This document shows, piece by piece, positions 29,263 through 36,604 of a stretch of 64,000 nt of DNA. Source of the DNA: Pseudomonas sp. GD03919 (GTDB lineage: Bacteria > Pseudomonadota > Gammaproteobacteria > Pseudomonadales > Pseudomonadaceae). Under the pieces are notes generated by a model. That model searched no databases. It had not been told where the DNA came from and worked only from the letters and a program-made list of their open reading frames with translations. The DNA lies in the NCBI RefSeq assembly GCF_029814935.1, contig NZ_CP104582.1, positions 2,294,001 through 2,358,000 of the forward strand. The letters run 5' to 3'. Position 1 is the stretch's first letter; every line of letters begins with the position of its first letter. The position numbers and the translations under genes were made by a program.

Positions 29263-30288
29263 TTACGGACCTACAGGCGCCGGCTGGTCGGCCAGAACGA
29301 TCTGCTTAATGATCGGCAAGGCTACTGGGGTGGTCTCCCAGTCGGAACCGTCCACCTTGACCTCCACCATTGCGGTGGCCATTACGTCCACCACTGCGGA
29401 CACCTCAAGCTCCCAACTCAGGGTTGAGCTATTGCGGGAGATGTCGAGGCGCCATACGTCTCCTTCGCTGTTCTCACGGAAGGACAGCATGGCGAATGCT
29501 TTGGGCACCAAGAAGACGCCACGGTCTGGGCCGCTGTAGACCTGAACACGGGTGCCCACGAGGTCATCAATGTCCTCCAGGCCAGCCCGCTGTGCCGCAC
29601 GGTTGAGCACTGGGCGCAGGCTCACAGGAACCAGCACGCCAAACTCCGAGATGTCACGGCCCCAGAAGGTGTCCAAATGGACGGCGATAAGGTCAAGGAA
29701 GTCCTCGGCCTGTGCCGCAGGGGTGCCGCTGAGTGGCCCAGCGTAGACCTTGGAGACCGAGGGTTGCCCTTCGAGGCTCTCAGCGATCTTGCCCGCCAGG
29801 GTCAGCTCAAGGTCATTCAGTACCTTGTCCGCAGTCTGCTCCATGCTTCGGGATGTGAAGCCGAATTGAACAGTGTGATCAAGGATGGACAGGCGAGCCG
29901 ATACCATCACGCCGACCTCAGGGGCCTCCATGGACACCAGCGAGCCCGCTACAGCTTCACCCCTGGACACCGAGCGACCATCGTAGGTCTGGCGGGGATC
30001 GAAGGTGACCGAGCGATCAGCCATCAAGGCGACCTGTGGGCACGTTGGAACGGAGCCGAATGGGCGTACTTCTGAGGGGAAAGCATTGTTCATGTTCTCC
30101 CGCCATTCATCACCATTCAGGTGCTCATCGGCGGCTTCCAGCATGGCCTCTGCGTAGGTCAGCGGGTCACTGGCGGCCATCTCCTGGGGGCGAATGTCCG
30201 AGCTGTGGAATGACACTTGGGTCAGCCCAAGGGACTTCACGGACTGGGTGTAGGTACGGTCTGGGGCTTTGTTCTGAAATGGCTTCAT
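29263..30288 (-). CDS. Putative phage major capsid-like protein
   Basis: 341 residues, not recognised with certainty. Its architecture recalls HK97-fold coat proteins: a variable helical N-terminus (1-75), a beta-rich stretch then a long helix (SMEQTADKVLNDLELTLAGKI), then an A-domain-like segment (DISEFGVLVPVSLRPVLNRA, GTRVQVYSGPDRGVFLVP) and a beta-rich C-terminus ending APVGP. It is the largest non-integrase gene of the element and last in its minus-strand order. No protease or scaffold domain is fused to it. It could instead be another oligomeric virion protein. The ATG at 30288 follows TTAGGAGTTACAGACA. Confidence 0.5.
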   Translation of the reverse strand: MKPFQNKAPDRTYTQSVKSLGLTQVSFHSSDIRPQEMAASDPLTYAEAMLEAADEHLNGDEWRENMNNAFPSEVRPFGSVPTCPQVALMADRSVTFDPRQTYDGRSVSRGEAVAGSLVSMEAPEVGVMVSARLSILDHTVQFGFTSRSMEQTADKVLNDLELTLAGKIAESLEGQPSVSKVYAGPLSGTPAAQAEDFLDLIAVHLDTFWGRDISEFGVLVPVSLRPVLNRAAQRAGLEDIDDLVGTRVQVYSGPDRGVFLVPKAFAMLSFRENSEGDVWRLDISRNSSTLSWELEVSAVVDVMATAMVEVKVDGSDWETTPVALPIIKQIVLADQPAPVGP

Positions 30289-30324
30289 TGTCTGTAACTC
30301 CTAAGTTGTCTGAGTGATTGGCTA

Positions 30325-30711
30325 TCAGCGGCCCATCTGGCTACGAATGCGTTCTGCGTGTTCTCGAACGGCCTGGGCTTCGCGTAGTCGCTTGGCTTTC
30401 TTCTCGGCAATCTCCTGGGCGGTAGGCACACGGCAGCGCTGATAGTCGGCCTCGGCTTCAGCCTTTCGGCGGGCTTCGAGCTGGGCTTGCTCGGCCAAGT
30501 GGGCTTGATAGGCGCCATGGGCCGCAGGGACTGTCTTCAGGGACAGGCCAGCAGTAGCGAACGCCTGGGCTACCTTGAGGATTGCCGGGGAGTTCTTGCC
30601 CTGAGCTGCCACCATCAGAGGCAGAAGGATCGACTCGACATACTCACGGGCCAGAGGTTGTCCATTGATGGTCACCTTGGCGGGAGTGACAGCAGTGATT
30701 TCGATATTCAT
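30325..30711 (-). CDS. Small protein with basic coiled-coil tail, upstream of the capsid-like gene
   Basis: 128 residues from ATG 30711; GGGAGGAG lies 10 bases upstream. An N-terminal beta-like part (MNIEITAVTPAKVTINGQPL) is followed by an amphipathic helix and a long charged helix from about residue 70 rich in Glu, Ala, Lys and Arg. It ends 36 bp before the capsid-like gene on the same strand. Its position and coiled coil would suit a scaffolding or capsid-accessory role, but no family is recognised. Confidence 0.65.
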   Translation of the reverse strand: MNIEITAVTPAKVTINGQPLAREYVESILLPLMVAAQGKNSPAILKVAQAFATAGLSLKTVPAAHGAYQAHLAEQAQLEARRKAEAEADYQRCRVPTAQEIAEKKAKRLREAQAVREHAERIRSQMGR

Positions 30712-30898
30712 GGGTGGATGTCTCCTCCCATAGAGCAACCCCCAGTCCGCACAGTGGGCGCGACAAGACACAGGGAGACGTGATCACGCCGACCCTGGGG
30801 GCTGCTCTATGGATTCTTGATTTCGGTTAGATGCCCGTGGGAGGGGCGGTGTGGCTTCAGGTGGGAACTGAAGGTGTAGCGGGTGGGCTGGCTGGTAG

Positions 30899-31180
30899 CT
30901 ATCGGGCGTTCATTGCGAACAGCAGTGGGGCGCTCAGGGCTTCCCTGAGTGAGACCCCGGAAGCCTCAAGGGACGCCAGCAGGCTTGGCAGCAGCGGTGA
31001 CTTGTGACGGTCGATCAAATAGCGCTCTTCAGTCTGCCAGTCTCGGTGGTGCTTGAAGGACGCCCGAAGGTCGATGAGCAGCGATAGCTTGGCGGGATTG
31101 TCGATGGCTTCCCGAAGTCGGCCTATGGTGGCCAAGTGTTCCTCGGTGGCATTGGGTCGGGCTTGGATACGGTGACGCAT
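30899..31180 (-). CDS. Small helical protein of unknown function
   Basis: 93 residues from ATG 31180 (MRHRIQARPNATEEH), with AAGGA upstream. It is predicted mostly alpha-helical, with a basic middle (RASFKHHRDWQTEERYLIDRHK) and a hydrophobic C-terminus (LREALSAPLLFAMNAR). No known domain is recognised. It heads the leftward group that leads to the capsid-like gene, behind a 626-bp stretch without clear genes. Confidence 0.55.
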   Translation of the reverse strand: MRHRIQARPNATEEHLATIGRLREAIDNPAKLSLLIDLRASFKHHRDWQTEERYLIDRHKSPLLPSLLASLEASGVSLREALSAPLLFAMNAR

Positions 31181-31806
31181 AGTCGTTTTCCTTTTGTTTG
31201 CTCCCTGCGTTCGCTCCCGATGACCGGCACACAGACCCACGACAAGGGATCGGCAATCGGCACAAGGAGCAAACAGAAGAACTGTGTTGATGAAGACGCC
31301 CAGCGACGGGCGAAGGACGGAAGACAGCTCAGGACTGCCCTCAAGGTGAATCGGGATCGTGGTCTGCCAAGACCCGTCCCAACTGAAGGACTCTCAGGGT
31401 GGAACTCAAAGACAATCTCAAGGATTTATTTACTTGTTTACACAAGATAAATAATTGATCTCTAAGAGAATCTTTATGTTCTTAAAGCCCCCCCCTGTTC
31501 TCGTGGTCAGTTCGAGCGCCCCAGTTCTCGAAAAGGCCCAGGGACACGTCAACCTGAGCGAACACCACGATACCCCTGTCTGCCTGAGGGTCGGGCTCAT
31601 TGCGCCACTTCGAGTGGCTGTCCCGATTGTCCACCCGTGTTCGCCTTGGCATGACCCGGTGTGAGCTGGTGAACAGCTAACGATGGGCAGCGACTGGCGA
31701 CGAACAGAGAGGCGGCCTTGTGATCGGCCAGCAGTCCAGCCCGGAGGCTGGCAGTAGGGGAACAGAAGGGCCGTGGGGTAATCCCTCGGACTTATCTTCT
31801 GTCTCC
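31181..31806. other. Non-coding stretch of the element, AT-rich in the middle
   Basis: No gene that I can support. Around 31428-31490 it is strongly AT-rich, with an inverted repeat CTTGT-TTAC-ACAAG (31434-31447), TCTCTAAGAGA, and AGAATCTTTATGTTCT next to a C7 run (31488-31494). This is the best place for the promoter of the downstream leftward genes or for an origin. The 31500-31790 part has several weak dyads (for example GCCAGCAGTCCAGCCCGGAGGCTGGC) but no reading frame with a convincing start. Confidence 0.45.
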
Positions 31807-32112
31807 CTAATAGTGAGGGTTTTTGTGATGCTGGCTCAGCAGGCGCGATAGGGCGCTGGCAACAATACGAACCGCGAGCGTCCACAGAACTGCCAGAACG
31901 GCAAAGAGAGCGAGCGTAGCGCCAACGATAAGGGCTGGTTCATGCCAACGACCAGAGTGGGTAAAGATCATCCCCAAGAATCCCGACAGGGAAAATCGTG
32001 ACATGGGCCAGCCGGACAACCATGCGTACAATCCAGGAGCCAAGAGCGCGGGAACGAGGTATGAGAGTCGCAGCACAAGGTTAAGCACGGCGCTGATAGG
32101 GAAGTCGAGCAT
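31807..32112 (-). CDS. Small two-helix membrane protein
   Basis: 101 residues from ATG 32112, preceded by AAGGAATG. Two hydrophobic segments (about 8-30, LNLVLRLSYLVPALLAPGLY, and about 59-85, ALIVGATLALFAVLAVLWTL) flank a polar loop; the C-terminus is basic with histidines (LLSQHHKNPHY). Size and topology resemble a holin or a small virion or membrane factor, but no family signature supports that. It lies between the hairpin array and the AT-rich non-coding stretch. Confidence 0.55.
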   Translation of the reverse strand: MLDFPISAVLNLVLRLSYLVPALLAPGLYAWLSGWPMSRFSLSGFLGMIFTHSGRWHEPALIVGATLALFAVLAVLWTLAVRIVASALSRLLSQHHKNPHY

Positions 32113-32206
32113 GAATCATTCCTTGATTGGTTAGGACAGCGTGAAGGCTGAAGGCCATCATGCCGGGCCTCCGAGGTTTTCTTCAAGCGATGTCCCGGGG
32201 CCAATG

Positions 32207-32747
32207 GTACGGAATCTCCGTACTTAGCCCTGCCGTGTCCTTTGGCATGTGTACATCAACTGTGTACGCTTCTGGCCCTGCCGAGCCGCTTCAGGGCTTC
32301 GGGAGGTCTATAACGATCTTATAGACCCGCTGTGCTCCAGGCCTTAGGGATGTCCCTACACGAATCATGTAGGGGAAAAGTACAATAATCTTGTACTTTC
32401 TGAGGGCTTTATGTCTGCGTCCCTCTGTTAATTCCACAGGGACCGACCGGCCTAAATGGTCGTCGTGGGGACTGATACAGGAATGTTGTATCAGTGCCTG
32501 AAACGGTGTGTATATGCCTGCCCCAAGGTCTTTGGTATTCCCAAAGGCCTCAGCGGCTGCCGTTAAGTGGCGCAATCCGCTACTTACCCTGCGGTGCCTT
32601 CCGGGTATCCCTACCGAAATTCGGTATGGGTTCCATTGTGCGAACTGGGGTCTCTACAATCTGTATAGACCCGAACTGAATGGCGTCCGCGTGGCCGGCA
32701 ATACGAGCGTGGCGGCTTGCTCAAGGTCTCTTGTGAAATAAGAGACC
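32207..32747. repeat. Array of about twelve divergent short hairpins
   Basis: Separate inverted repeats of about 17-27 bp follow each other at roughly 20-70 bp steps. Arms (start): GTACGGA 32207; GTACA 32251; GGTCTATAA 32305; CCCTACA 32354; AAAGTACAA 32377; GTCCCTCTGT 32419 (two-base bulge); CGACC 32444; ACTGATACA 32471; AGGTCTTTGG 32526; TAAGTGGCG 32564; CCCTACCGA 32609 (one mismatch); GGGTCTCTACA 32648 (one mismatch); GGTCTCTT 32725. Spacers are 3-9 nt and often contain AATC. Several share outer GGTCT/AGACC or CCCTAC arms with paired changes inside. No coding frame fits the region. Confidence 0.8.
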
Positions 32748-32770
32748 CATACTGCCGCGCTTGGATTTGT

Positions 32771-33001
32771 TCACTGGCGCCTCTGGCGTTCCTTCTCCCG
32801 CTCGTGCCATGACTTGTTGCCAGGAATGAGCCAGGGTTTGTCCCGTAGGCGCCGCTTCAGCTCCTTGTCGCGGTACTTCGGGTCACGGGCCATCCGCTCC
32901 TGATAGGTCTCGAATAGTCGCCGCTTCCAGTCCCAGTCCAGCAGAAGAAGAAAGCCACCATAGGAAACGGCCATCGCACCGAGTAATTCCCAGATGGTCA
33001 T
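32771..33001 (-). CDS. Small membrane-anchored basic protein
   Basis: 76 residues. An N-terminal hydrophobic helix (MTIWELLGAMAVSYGGFLLLL) is followed by a strongly charged, mainly basic helical tail (ERMARDPKYRDKELKRRLRDK ending EKERQRRQ). Its ATG overlaps the stop of the zinc-ribbon gene as ATGA, so it is translationally coupled. No family is recognised. Confidence 0.6.
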   Translation of the reverse strand: MTIWELLGAMAVSYGGFLLLLDWDWKRRLFETYQERMARDPKYRDKELKRRLRDKPWLIPGNKSWHEREKERQRRQ

Positions 33002-33324
33002 ACTGCATCCTTCTTGACCCCTGAGGCTCTGGGGTGAAGCAAGACGCGCGGGAAGTCCCGCCAGTCGCTGCCTTCGCCCATTTCCAAGATCAGCCAGTAG
33101 GACACCCCGTCACACTGGAAGCAGCGGGCCACGTCTACGCAATCAGCGCGCCCCACTCGGTTGGCTCCACTGGGGAACTCGTAGTCCGTAGTCGTGTACT
33201 CAACGTCCGCCGTCTGGTGGCAGTGTGGGCACTCGAAGGTGCCAACGGGATTAGATAGACCCTCAGAGTCGAACGCTTCGCGGAGTTGTGCGGCTTGGTT
33301 GTTCATGTTCACAAAGGCGTTCAC
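32998..33324 (-). CDS. Zinc-ribbon protein of unknown function
   Basis: 108 residues. A four-cysteine zinc ribbon is visible: CPHC at about residues 32-35 and a second knuckle CFQC at about 68-71, within a beta-rich context (FECPHCHQTADVEYTTTDYEF and VARCFQCDGVSYWLIL). A GTG start at 33324 overlaps the integrase stop as GTGA and has AGGGAGGA upstream, so it is co-translated with the integrase. An ATG six codons later is possible. It could be a nucleic-acid binding or excision-related factor. Confidence 0.65.
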   Translation of the reverse strand: MNAFVNMNNQAAQLREAFDSEGLSNPVGTFECPHCHQTADVEYTTTDYEFPSGANRVGRADCVDVARCFQCDGVSYWLILEMGEGSDWRDFPRVLLHPRASGVKKDAV

Positions 33325-34805
33325 TGGGCGTCCTCCCTCAGACCTTGCTTGAGTGCTTCGTAGACCCGTTGAATCGGTGAGCCTGAGCCGTAGTTGTCGT
33401 ATGCAATGGTGCCCGAGGACTGGCCAGCGGCCGCCTGAGCGAACGCCACGGGAACGCCAGCGGCCTGCATTGAGGAAATCAGATGGTGACGCAGGGAGTG
33501 CAGCGACTGGTTATCACCTTTGCTGTCTCCGAGTGCGTCTTTCAGCATCAGATTGAGCTGTTTACTGGCTTTGTCGGGCTTGATGCCGTTGTCAGAGGGC
33601 AGGGCGCCCGCTTCGACAGCCTCAAGGAACGCCGACAGGTCAAACCCAAGGGCTCCATCCACGAGGGGCACAAGGCGTTTGCTGTGCTTGTTCTTGATCG
33701 ACTTGCCCTCGGTATCTTCGTTGATGTCGATGCACCACAGACCATCTACCTGCTTGATGTCGGCCTTGGTCAGATAGCTGACTTCGCCCACGCGCGCCCC
33801 AGTGACGGCCAGGAGGGACAGCGCCCAGCGCTCCCAGGAGGTCGCAGGCAGGGCGTTCGCATGGGTCATGAGGGTTACCACCTGCTCCCGAGAGAACGCC
33901 ACACGCTCGCTGTCTGCGCCCTTGGTGATCTTGAGCTTGTCCGTGTGCTGCTTGGTGAGCTTGTCCGCCCGTACCGCCCAGGTCATGACCGCTTGGAGCT
34001 TGGCCACAAGGTTGTTCACGGTGGACGCCTTGCGGCTCTCAAGGAGCTTGGCCCGAAGGTCGGTCATGTTCTCCCGAGTGTGGGCCCGAAGGTCGGTCAG
34101 CCCGATGGCCGCGAAGGCGCCCCCGATGACCGTATGGGCGGTGATGGCGGCTTTCCTGCTGGACTCCTTGAGGTTGATGCTGTGTTCCGCCATGTAGAGG
34201 CTGGACAACTCGTCCCAGCTCAAGGGGTCTTGAGGTGCGCCTACAGATAGGGACAGGCGAGCGTGACTGTGGCTATCAATTGGCTCGCTCTGATTGAGTT
34301 TGTCAATGGCATCCACCAGTGCCCCAGGCCGGCCCTCAATGCGAGCGTTCGCAGCAGCCATGATGCTCTGGCCAATGGACACGGCTCGATGCTGGGCAAG
34401 GCCCAGGTCACCCTGTTTGCTGATTGTGCGCAGTGCCCCGTACATCTCCTGATAGAACTCGCTACGTGCGTAGTCCGACCCCAGGTCACCGAACTCTGCC
34501 TCAAGGCACTCCTGAGCGATTGCGCGTAGTCGCTCCCGAAGCTCTGGCCAAGTCGCCTCAGGCTTGTTGAGGTGGAAGTAGGCAAGCGCCCTCTGAATGT
34601 TGCTGGAGATTTCCATGGCAGTGGCTCGGTCTGTGGTGCGCAGTGAGATCGTAAAGACGCCCAAGGTCTGATTCCGAGGGCGGAACCGGAGGTAGTAGCG
34701 ACCATGGCGGCGAAAGTGCCAGGGCTTAGCGAGCTGAGTGGTCAGCTTGGGCGGCGCGACTTGTAACAGACTTGTGCCGTTTTGGGTATGCGAAGTGATG
34801 TCCAT
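33321..34805 (-). CDS. int: Tyrosine recombinase / phage-type integrase
   Basis: 494 residues. The N-terminal part (about 1-180) is basic and includes an arm-binding-like segment (WHFRRHGRYYLRFRPRN). A SAM-like core-binding domain lies at about 190-290 and the catalytic domain at about 300-494: Arg in TGARVGEVSYL, HSLRHH (His and second Arg), GQSSG in place of the usual GHSSG, and the nucleophile Tyr472 in AYDNYG. It sits 46 bp inside the right attachment core and reads into the element. It is the founder gene of a coupled int/zinc-ribbon/membrane-protein operon. Confidence 0.9.
   Translation of the reverse strand: MDITSHTQNGTSLLQVAPPKLTTQLAKPWHFRRHGRYYLRFRPRNQTLGVFTISLRTTDRATAMEISSNIQRALAYFHLNKPEATWPELRERLRAIAQECLEAEFGDLGSDYARSEFYQEMYGALRTISKQGDLGLAQHRAVSIGQSIMAAANARIEGRPGALVDAIDKLNQSEPIDSHSHARLSLSVGAPQDPLSWDELSSLYMAEHSINLKESSRKAAITAHTVIGGAFAAIGLTDLRAHTRENMTDLRAKLLESRKASTVNNLVAKLQAVMTWAVRADKLTKQHTDKLKITKGADSERVAFSREQVVTLMTHANALPATSWERWALSLLAVTGARVGEVSYLTKADIKQVDGLWCIDINEDTEGKSIKNKHSKRLVPLVDGALGFDLSAFLEAVEAGALPSDNGIKPDKASKQLNLMLKDALGDSKGDNQSLHSLRHHLISSMQAAGVPVAFAQAAAGQSSGTIAYDNYGSGSPIQRVYEALKQGLREDAQ
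34760..34778 (+). repeat. Candidate integrase arm-type sites, right end
   Basis: CTTGTAACA (34760-34768) and CTTGTGCC (34771-34778) lie within the integrase 5' region, about 75-90 bp from the attachment core. CTTGTAACA is repeated exactly at 28783-28791 near the left end, beside TTTGTGAC and TTGTCACA. Repeated TTGTNAC units at both ends suit integrase arm sites; binding is inferred. Confidence 0.4.
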
Positions 34806-34850
34806 TGGCTGGAACCCTTGAGTTTACTGGGGTTCCTGTCCCTCGTTCGG

Positions 34851-34877
34851 ATTGCAACAGAATCTTGCGTCGATGGT
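34851..34877 (+). repeat. attR core repeat
   Basis: Identical over 27 bp to 28405-28431; the flanking bases differ on both sides, which fixes the repeat length. To its left is element DNA containing the integrase start, to its right the stranded original tesA 3' end. Confidence 0.9.
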
Positions 34878-35139
34878 CGAGCAGTCGCAGCAGGCCGGGG
34901 CCAAGGTGCTGCTGTTGGGGATGAAGCTGCCACCCAATTATGGCGTGCGTTACACCACGGCTTTCGCCCAGGTTTTCACTGATCTGGCGGAGCAGAAGCA
35001 GGTGCCGCTGGTGCCGTTCTTCCTTGAGGGGGTGGGCGGTGTACCGGGCATGATGCAGGCCGACGGCATTCATCCGACCGAGGCTGCGCAGGAAATACTG
35101 CTGGATAATGTCTGGCCGACGCTCAAACCCATGCTCTGA
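34851..35139 (+). pseudogene. Displaced original 3' end of tesA
   Basis: 289 bp encoding the TesA C-terminus from LQQNLASMVEQSQ through MKLPPNYGVRYTTAF, ADGIHPTEAAQ to LKPML and a stop. It has exactly the same length as the replacement tail at 28405-28693. It has no start codon or ribosome site of its own. It marks the ancestral uninterrupted gene and serves as a scar of integration. Confidence 0.92.
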
Positions 35140-35229
35140 GTAGGTGTTGAGTGCAGCACACTGCAACGAGCAAGGCTTTTCCGCCTCGAGCCTTTCGGCT
35201 AATGTGGCCGGCCTGTCACGGAGCCCCAG

Positions 35230-35511
35230 ATGCCGCGTCTCGCCTGGTCCCTATACGCCTATCAATTGATCGAGCCGGATGAGCAGCTGGATCTGTTCGC
35301 CTGTCGTGAGGTGCGTGTGCATCTGGTGGCTCGCCAGTTGCGTCTGGGCGGCCATGCTGATCGGACATTGTGTGGCGGTTTGTTACCGGCCCGGCCACGC
35401 TGGCAGGCACTGGAAAAGCCCTGGCTGCGCGATAGTCGACTCTGTGCCGCCTGTTTGGCGACGCTCGAGGCGCAGCGGCAGGGTCTGTGCTCGAACTGGG
35501 CGGACGGCTGA
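35230..35511 (+). CDS. Conserved pseudomonad hypothetical protein
   Basis: 93 residues from ATG 35230. It begins MPRLAWSLYAYQLIEPDEQLDLFAC and has a CAACLATLEAQ segment with paired cysteines near the C-terminus; other cysteines are at LFAC and TLCGG. Its place between tesA and the L,D-transpeptidase gene matches the usual Pseudomonas order, which supports it as real. Function unknown; the cysteine spacing does not form an obvious zinc finger. Confidence 0.7.
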   Translation: MPRLAWSLYAYQLIEPDEQLDLFACREVRVHLVARQLRLGGHADRTLCGGLLPARPRWQALEKPWLRDSRLCAACLATLEAQRQGLCSNWADG

Positions 35512-35581
35512 GGCCTGCCCGCTGCCATAAACGCGGTGTACAATCGACGCCATATCTTTCCATTCACAGGGGACATCCCGG

Positions 35582-36538
35582 ATGTTGTCGCGCTTCTCTG
35601 CGGTCAACCGCTGCCTGACGTTGCTCGCACTGTGCTGCAGTGCCACGGTGCAGGCTCTCGAACTGCCATTGCCGCCGCCAGGCGAGGATGTGGTGGGCCA
35701 GGTACAGGTGATCAAGGCCAAGTACGAGGATACGTTCGCCGATCTGGGAACGGCTAACGATCTTGGCTACCTGGAAATGGTCGCCGCCAACCCCGGTGTC
35801 GATCCCTGGCTGCCGGGTGAGGGAACCGAGATCATCCTGCCGACCCGCTATGTGCTGCCACCTGGCCCGCGCGAAGGTATCGTGATCAACCTGGCCGAGT
35901 ACCGTCTGTATTACTTCCCGAAAGGGCAGAATGTGGTGCACACCTTTCCGTTGGGTATCGGCCGTGAAGGCTGGGGCTCGCCATTGGGAACCGGGCGTGT
36001 GACCGTCAAGACGCCGAACCCGGCCTGGTATCCGCCCAAGTCGATTCGCGAAGAGCATGCTGCCGAGGGCGACATCCTGCCCACCGTGGTGCCGCCTGGC
36101 CCGGACAACCCGTTGGGGCCGTACAAGATGACGTTGTCCTTCCCGGGCTACCTGATCCACGGTTCGAACAAGAAGTTCGGCATTGGCATGCGCGTCAGCC
36201 ATGGCTGCTTCCGCATGTTCAACCATAACGTGCTGGAACTGGCGGACATGGTGCCAGTGGGAACGCCGGTGCGCATCATCAATGAGCCCTACAAGTTCGG
36301 CGTGAGTGGCGACAAGGTCTACCTGGAAGCGCATGCGCCGCTCGACGATGAAGGTGTTCCGTCGGTTGTCGACAAGCACACGGCCGTGATCAACGCCCTG
36401 CTCAAGCGCGACGAGCTCAGCGGTCTGCGTCTTGACTGGGACATGGTACGCGAGGTGGTGGCTGCCGAAGACGGTATGCCAGTACCGATTGCCGCGCAGA
36501 CCGAGCAAGTCGTTGCGAGCAGTGACAACCCGTTCTGA
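35582..36538 (+). CDS. L,D-transpeptidase (YkuD/ErfK family)
   Basis: 318-residue periplasmic enzyme that forms 3-3 peptidoglycan links or attaches Braun-type lipoprotein to the wall. A signal peptide (to about VQALE), a LysM-like segment (NPGVDPWLPGEGTEIILP) and a YkuD domain with the catalytic motif SHGCFRM follow in order. The major murein lipoprotein gene oprI is the next native gene, on the opposite strand, making lipoprotein anchoring an attractive role. A strong terminator follows. Confidence 0.9.
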   Translation: MLSRFSAVNRCLTLLALCCSATVQALELPLPPPGEDVVGQVQVIKAKYEDTFADLGTANDLGYLEMVAANPGVDPWLPGEGTEIILPTRYVLPPGPREGIVINLAEYRLYYFPKGQNVVHTFPLGIGREGWGSPLGTGRVTVKTPNPAWYPPKSIREEHAAEGDILPTVVPPGPDNPLGPYKMTLSFPGYLIHGSNKKFGIGMRVSHGCFRMFNHNVLELADMVPVGTPVRIINEPYKFGVSGDKVYLEAHAPLDDEGVPSVVDKHTAVINALLKRDELSGLRLDWDMVREVVAAEDGMPVPIAAQTEQVVASSDNPF

Positions 36539-36556
36539 TTCGATACCGTAGTCTAC

Positions 36557-36590
36557 AACCCGCCTGCATTCGTGTTGGCGGGTTTTTTAT
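36557..36590 (+). terminator. Rho-independent terminator after the L,D-transpeptidase gene
   Basis: AACCCGCC and GGCGGGTT form an 8-bp stem around a 12-nt loop and are followed by TTTTATT. It ends 10 bp before the IS200-like element begins. Confidence 0.85.
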
Positions 36591-36604
36591 TTTCCATCGA
36601 AAGG

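Larger units (their letters stand above)
28405..34877. mobile_element. 6.5-kb integrative element in tesA, possible phage satellite
   Basis: Bounded by a 27-bp direct repeat (28405-28431 and 34851-34877). It contains a tyrosine integrase reading inward from the right end, and six other probable genes all on the minus strand: zinc-ribbon protein, small membrane protein, second small membrane protein, two small helical proteins and a capsid-like protein. Visible base composition is more AT-rich than the flanks. No replication protein, terminase, portal, lysis or conjugation gene was recognised. The duplicated tesA 3' end proves site-specific integration into tesA. Whether it is mobile, a satellite needing a helper, or a decayed prophage cannot be decided here. 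Confidence 0.85.

Noticed and set aside
31430..31885. 151-codon minus-strand frame over the element's gene-free stretch
   Set aside because: It overlaps the better-supported 101-residue membrane protein gene, has no ribosome site and is rich in Ser, Pro, Cys and Trp without any fold signature.
32291..32741. Small frames on both strands within the hairpin array
   Set aside because: Each is broken by the dyads, lacks ribosome sites and shows no conserved-looking sequence; the symmetry explains the region better.
32207..32747. CRISPR array or integron attC cassette array
   Set aside because: The repeats are not alike in sequence, spacing is irregular, and there are no cas genes, no cassette genes and no attC-type R/L boxes with extrahelical bases.
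28405..34877. Integrated filamentous phage (inovirus)
   Set aside because: No Zot-type ATPase, replication initiator or very small major coat gene is present, and the largest structural candidate is far too big for an inovirus coat.
34852..35139. A second thioesterase gene starting at TTG 34852
   Set aside because: It is the displaced tesA tail; it lacks the GDS active-site block, a signal peptide and a ribosome site.
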